A stretch of DNA of 8,199 nt, taken from NCBI GenBank assembly GCA_019661845.1, contig JAIFWL010000013.1, positions 1 to 8,199 on the forward strand, written 5' to 3'. The notes under the pieces were generated by a model, which worked only from the letters and a program-made list of their open reading frames with translations, searched no databases and was not told the DNA's origin. This document shows, piece by piece, positions 5,384-8,199 of this stretch. Made by a program: the position numbers and the translations under genes. Origin of the DNA: Candidatus Parcubacteria bacterium. GTDB taxonomy: Bacteria > Patescibacteriota > Minisyncoccia > Phycocordibacterales > Zambryskibacteraceae. Each line of letters starts with the position of its first letter. Position 1 is the stretch's first letter.

Positions 5384-7131
5384 ATTTCTATCTTAAACTC
5401 CTTGGCCCAAAGTTGGAAAGTAAGAACTGCCCAAAGGGGAGTGAGATTATACTCTTCCTTACTTATGTGCTTCTCGAGCATTTCATGTAAGGCTTCCCAA
5501 TTGAAAAGTTGGCTACTCCCCGCATAGTAACTTTCTCTCAAAACTCCCCTGGCGAAATTGGCGAACTCCTTATTCCTAAACCACTTAGCCGCAGGTGAGA
5601 ACCAGCCTCGCTTCGGCTGGTCGAGTAGGAATTCCGGCAAATCATCTTTGAAGGCATCTTTTAAAATCTTCTTTGTCCTCGATAGGTCAACCTTATATTT
5701 CCTAGGTAGAGTTTGGGAGAATGCTAATAGTTCCTTATCTCCCAATGGCATCCTTTCTTCCAAGGCACTTGCCATACTCATCTTATCGGAGAGCATAAAG
5801 AAGTGTTCAGGAAGCCACGCGAGTCTATCAGCATTCATCAGAGCCTCTACAGCATCGCCACCATGTAGATACTTTTTATAATATTTTTTTATCTTTGAGC
5901 TAGGTAAGAAAAATTCGGTAGCAATAATTCTAGAAAGTTTATTATCTTTCTCAAACATAAACTTAGCAAAGAGGTTTGACCTCGTATAAAGATACCTAGC
6001 CCACAAAGCCGTTCTGTATCTCTCATAGCCCCCGAAGAGCTCATCCCCAGCATTACCCGTCAGAGCAACTGTAACCTCCTTCCTGGCAAATCTCGCTAGA
6101 AGGAACATGGCAATCGAAGTAGGGTTTGATATTGGATCACTGTTGTGCCTAGACACCTCTCCTAGAGCCTCCATAGCTTCCTCTACAGAGAATGTTAGTG
6201 GGTGATGCTCTGTATTAAAGAACTTGGCAGTCCTCTCTGCTAGTCTAAAGTCAGCGTTAAATTTAGAACTATCATTGTTGTCCTCGAGATCGAATCCTAT
6301 GGTGAAAGTTTTTATATTTTTATGGAAGCGTGATGCAGCAGCAAGGATAATGCTTGAATCAATACCACCAGAGAGGTAAACCCCAACTGGCACATCAGCT
6401 ATAAGATGCCTCTCAACTGCCTTGACCACCTTTTCCTTAAGCGCCTTTACTGACTCCTCGTAAGAAAGATTTGTTCTAGAAGAATCTTTCTTCCCATATG
6501 GTTCGATCACAATCTCACCATCTTTAAGAAGCAGAGTGTGAGATGCAGGAAGCTTATAAATATCTTTAAATAGAGTCATGGGCTCTGGCACGAAAAGAAT
6601 TCTGAAGTAATGATTAAGAGCCTCTTTATTTAGAATCCTAGGTACATCATGAGTGAGGATAGCAGGAATCTCTGAAGCGAAGATAAATTTCTTACCATCC
6701 CAGAAATAATATAAGGGCTTCATACCCAAGTGATCCCGAGCGCAGAAGAGGGATTGCTCCTGTTTATCATAAATAGCGAAGGAGAACATGCCGTTAAGTC
6801 TCTCTACAACGCTCTTCCCCCATACTCGATATCCTGCGAGGATTACCTCTGTATCACTCTTAGTTTTAAATTGATATTTACTCTCGAGCTCTTTCCTAAG
6901 TTCATGGAAGTTATAAATCTCCCCGTTAAAGACAATGGCTAGTCCACTACCACCGAGCATTGGTTGGTTTGCCCCAGAAGACAAGTCGATGACACTCAAA
7001 CGGTTGTGTCCTAAGGAAATTCCCTCATCAAGGAAAGTGCCTAGGGCGTCTCCCCCACGATAAGAGAGGCAGGAAACCATTCCTTTTATCTTGTTCTCAT
7101 CTTTCCAATTAAATCCTGATATGCCGCACAT
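5380..7131 (-). CDS. asnB: Glutamine-hydrolysing asparagine synthetase-like amidotransferase (AsnB family)
   Basis: A 583-residue protein of normal AsnB length. The N-terminal class II glutaminase domain (about 2-210) starts right after Met with the nucleophile Cys2 in MCGISGFNW. It keeps HNRLSVIDL (42-50), NGEIYN (69-74), SDTEV (92-96) and ARDHLGMKPLYY (131-142), which bind glutamine and form the ammonia tunnel. The synthetase domain has the ATP PP-loop SGGIDSS (254-260), TGNAGDELFGGY (358-369) and DKMSMASALEERMP (449-462). Two positions are odd: Y24-R-G-G-D where the family usually has HRGPD, and N360 where the family usually has Glu or Asp. In glycan loci such enzymes are thought to amidate a carboxyl group, for example of a uronic acid, rather than make free asparagine; both remain possible here. 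The gene starts 1 nt after the upstream GT4 stop and overlaps the following methyltransferase by 4 nt. No Shine-Dalgarno site is seen. Confidence 0.93.
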   Translation of the reverse strand: MCGISGFNWKDENKIKGMVSCLSYRGGDALGTFLDEGISLGHNRLSVIDLSSGANQPMLGGSGLAIVFNGEIYNFHELRKELESKYQFKTKSDTEVILAGYRVWGKSVVERLNGMFSFAIYDKQEQSLFCARDHLGMKPLYYFWDGKKFIFASEIPAILTHDVPRILNKEALNHYFRILFVPEPMTLFKDIYKLPASHTLLLKDGEIVIEPYGKKDSSRTNLSYEESVKALKEKVVKAVERHLIADVPVGVYLSGGIDSSIILAAASRFHKNIKTFTIGFDLEDNNDSSKFNADFRLAERTAKFFNTEHHPLTFSVEEAMEALGEVSRHNSDPISNPTSIAMFLLARFARKEVTVALTGNAGDELFGGYERYRTALWARYLYTRSNLFAKFMFEKDNKLSRIIATEFFLPSSKIKKYYKKYLHGGDAVEALMNADRLAWLPEHFFMLSDKMSMASALEERMPLGDKELLAFSQTLPRKYKVDLSRTKKILKDAFKDDLPEFLLDQPKRGWFSPAAKWFRNKEFANFARGVLRESYYAGSSQLFNWEALHEMLEKHISKEEYNLTPLWAVLTFQLWAKEFKIEI

Positions 7132-7132
7132 A

Positions 7133-8199
7133 TTAGTTGTTCTTTATTGTCTTGATTATTGTATCGGCCCTAGAGTCCCAGCTGTAATTTCTTACTAACT
7201 CTCTATTCTTAGATGCGATTTTTTTCACATCAAGGTAATTAGTATGCATATGATTTATTACCTTAGCCAAGGAATGCTCGTCGGAAGGGGTAAATGGTGT
7301 TCCATGACCATCCAGCACTTCCCTCATAATCCCGAGGTTAGAGTACACGATGGGCACCCCAGTAGCCATATATTCCCATACTTTCATAGGGAAGCCATAA
7401 TCTCTAAAGTGCGGTAGATCAGGGTAAGGGATCACGAGCACATCCATAGCTAATTCATATTCTACAACCTGCTCATAATGTTGGTATGGAATAACGATAG
7501 CTCTGTTAGAAACCCTGAGTGTATTAGCCAGTTCTCCCAACTCCCTTGTCTCTAATGGTCGAGCTCCTACTAGCACCACTTTTATAGCAGGATCAATAAG
7601 TGGCAGCACCTTTATCATAGTATCCAACCCTTTTAGTAATCCCATACTTTTAAAGGCTCCGATAAACCCCACGAGGAAATCCTCTTCTCTTAATTCCAGT
7701 TTTCTTCTTAACTCCTCTTTAGAAATGCTAGATTTATTATGGAACAGGCTGGTATCCACACCTCCATAAGCTACGACGATTCTTTCTTCAGGAACGTGGC
7801 ACTTCTTTATCAGCAAACTCTTGAGTCTTTCTGAAGTGGCGAACATCACATCACTCCCGCTCGCAACATACATATCCCGCCAATCATCAAACATCTGATG
7901 CCAATCTGAGGAAACCTTATATTTTAATCTAAAGATCCTCCGCCAGAATATAAGGATGGCTAGTAGATAAGGATCTGTAGAAAGGAAGATATACTCAGAG
8001 CTAAACCACTTACTCCGAAAAATATTTATAGGGATCCAGAGGAAATAGTAGCCTCTTCTCAATCGCCAACCCGCCTTAACACCCATCACTTTCATTTGTT
8101 TACTTAAACTCTCTGGCACCTCTCCCCTAACTATAAATAAAAAGTCGTCCCCTAGAATTTTGGCGAAGGACTCTGCCATTGATTGTACGTAGATCCCCC
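7133..8199 (-). CDS. GT4 family glycosyltransferase (N-terminus outside window)
   Basis: From the first in-window ATG (8179) the frame gives 348 residues, but it stays open upstream to the edge and reads GIYVQSM there. This resembles the conserved first helix of GT4 enzymes, so the true start lies beyond 8199. Only the first strand and glycine loop are missing. Counting from the Met at 8179, the donor-binding domain has YGGVDTSLFH (138-147), GFIGAFKSMGLLKG (171-184), VLVGARP (202-208) and FPMKVWEYMATGVPIV (263-278). E269 is the conserved EX7E Glu and Y261 stands at the first Glu position; NYSWDSRADTII closes the protein. It resembles the other GT4 in the locus around the PMK-EYMA-G-PIV block, so the two belong to similar subgroups but are not close copies. 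It should transfer a sugar from a nucleotide donor; the donor is unknown. A single nucleotide separates its TAA from the asnB-like ATG. Confidence 0.9.
   Translation of the reverse strand, partial: GIYVQSMAESFAKILGDDFLFIVRGEVPESLSKQMKVMGVKAGWRLRRGYYFLWIPINIFRSKWFSSEYIFLSTDPYLLAILIFWRRIFRLKYKVSSDWHQMFDDWRDMYVASGSDVMFATSERLKSLLIKKCHVPEERIVVAYGGVDTSLFHNKSSISKEELRRKLELREEDFLVGFIGAFKSMGLLKGLDTMIKVLPLIDPAIKVVLVGARPLETRELGELANTLRVSNRAIVIPYQHYEQVVEYELAMDVLVIPYPDLPHFRDYGFPMKVWEYMATGVPIVYSNLGIMREVLDGHGTPFTPSDEHSLAKVINHMHTNYLDVKKIASKNRELVRNYSWDSRADTIIKTIKNN

Noticed and set aside
340..6942. Open frames on the plus strand at 340-627, 952-1152, 1309-1548, 1515-1892, 2070-2294, 2319-2588, 3700-3972, 4883-5176, 5558-5881 and 6730-6942.
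   Set aside because: All lie antisense to well-supported minus-strand genes, show low-complexity Ser/Arg/Leu-rich translations and have no recognisable motif.
3708..8199. Loss of the first Glu of the EX7E motif in both GT4 enzymes (Tyr instead) as evidence of inactivity.
   Set aside because: GT4 subgroups with the PMK/PLK-(F/W)-EYMA signature often lack that first Glu, and all other donor-site motifs are intact.

Overview
The window comes from a bacterial chromosome of moderate to low GC. It carries a surface-glycan assembly locus: all genes but one lie on the minus strand, so the locus is transcribed from high to low coordinates. Bacterial origin is suggested by a sigma70-like promoter, a Shine-Dalgarno site and a hairpin/T-tract terminator around one gene, and by a Cof-type HAD phosphatase tail of bacterial style. 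TGA is used as a stop. The phylum cannot be fixed from the sequence. The GT4 and asparagine-synthase style would suit candidate-phylum or other environmental bacteria, but this is only an impression.

Layout in transcription order. (1) 8199-7133: a GT4 glycosyltransferase, cut at its N-terminus by the window edge. (2) 7131-5380: a class B (glutamine-hydrolysing) asparagine synthetase-like amidotransferase. (3) 5383-4733: a SAM methyltransferase. (4) 4736-3708: a complete GT4 glycosyltransferase. (5) 3711-3025: a second SAM methyltransferase. These five are packed with a 1-nt gap or 4-nt ATGA overlaps and look like one translationally coupled operon. (6) 2914-1388: a GC-richer B12-binding-type radical SAM enzyme with its own promoter, strong ribosome-binding site and terminator. 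(7) 1325-177: a GT9 (heptosyltransferase-like) glycosyltransferase. On the plus strand, (8) <1-245 is the C-terminal end of a Cof-type HAD phosphatase, which converges on the GT9 gene and overlaps it by 69 nt.

Working model (inference): the GT4 and GT9 enzymes build an oligosaccharide, the methyltransferases modify sugars or termini, and the AsnB-like enzyme amidates a carboxyl group, perhaps of a uronic acid, as proposed for such enzymes in O-antigen loci. No sugar-nucleotide synthesis, flippase, polymerase or export genes lie in the window, so the locus must continue beyond 8199 or be supplemented elsewhere. The radical SAM gene looks like a separately regulated insertion in this operon and is the most distinctive part of the window. 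No RNA genes, CRISPR arrays, insertion sequences or gene-free stretches over 300 nt were seen; the longest gap is about 110 nt (2915-3024).
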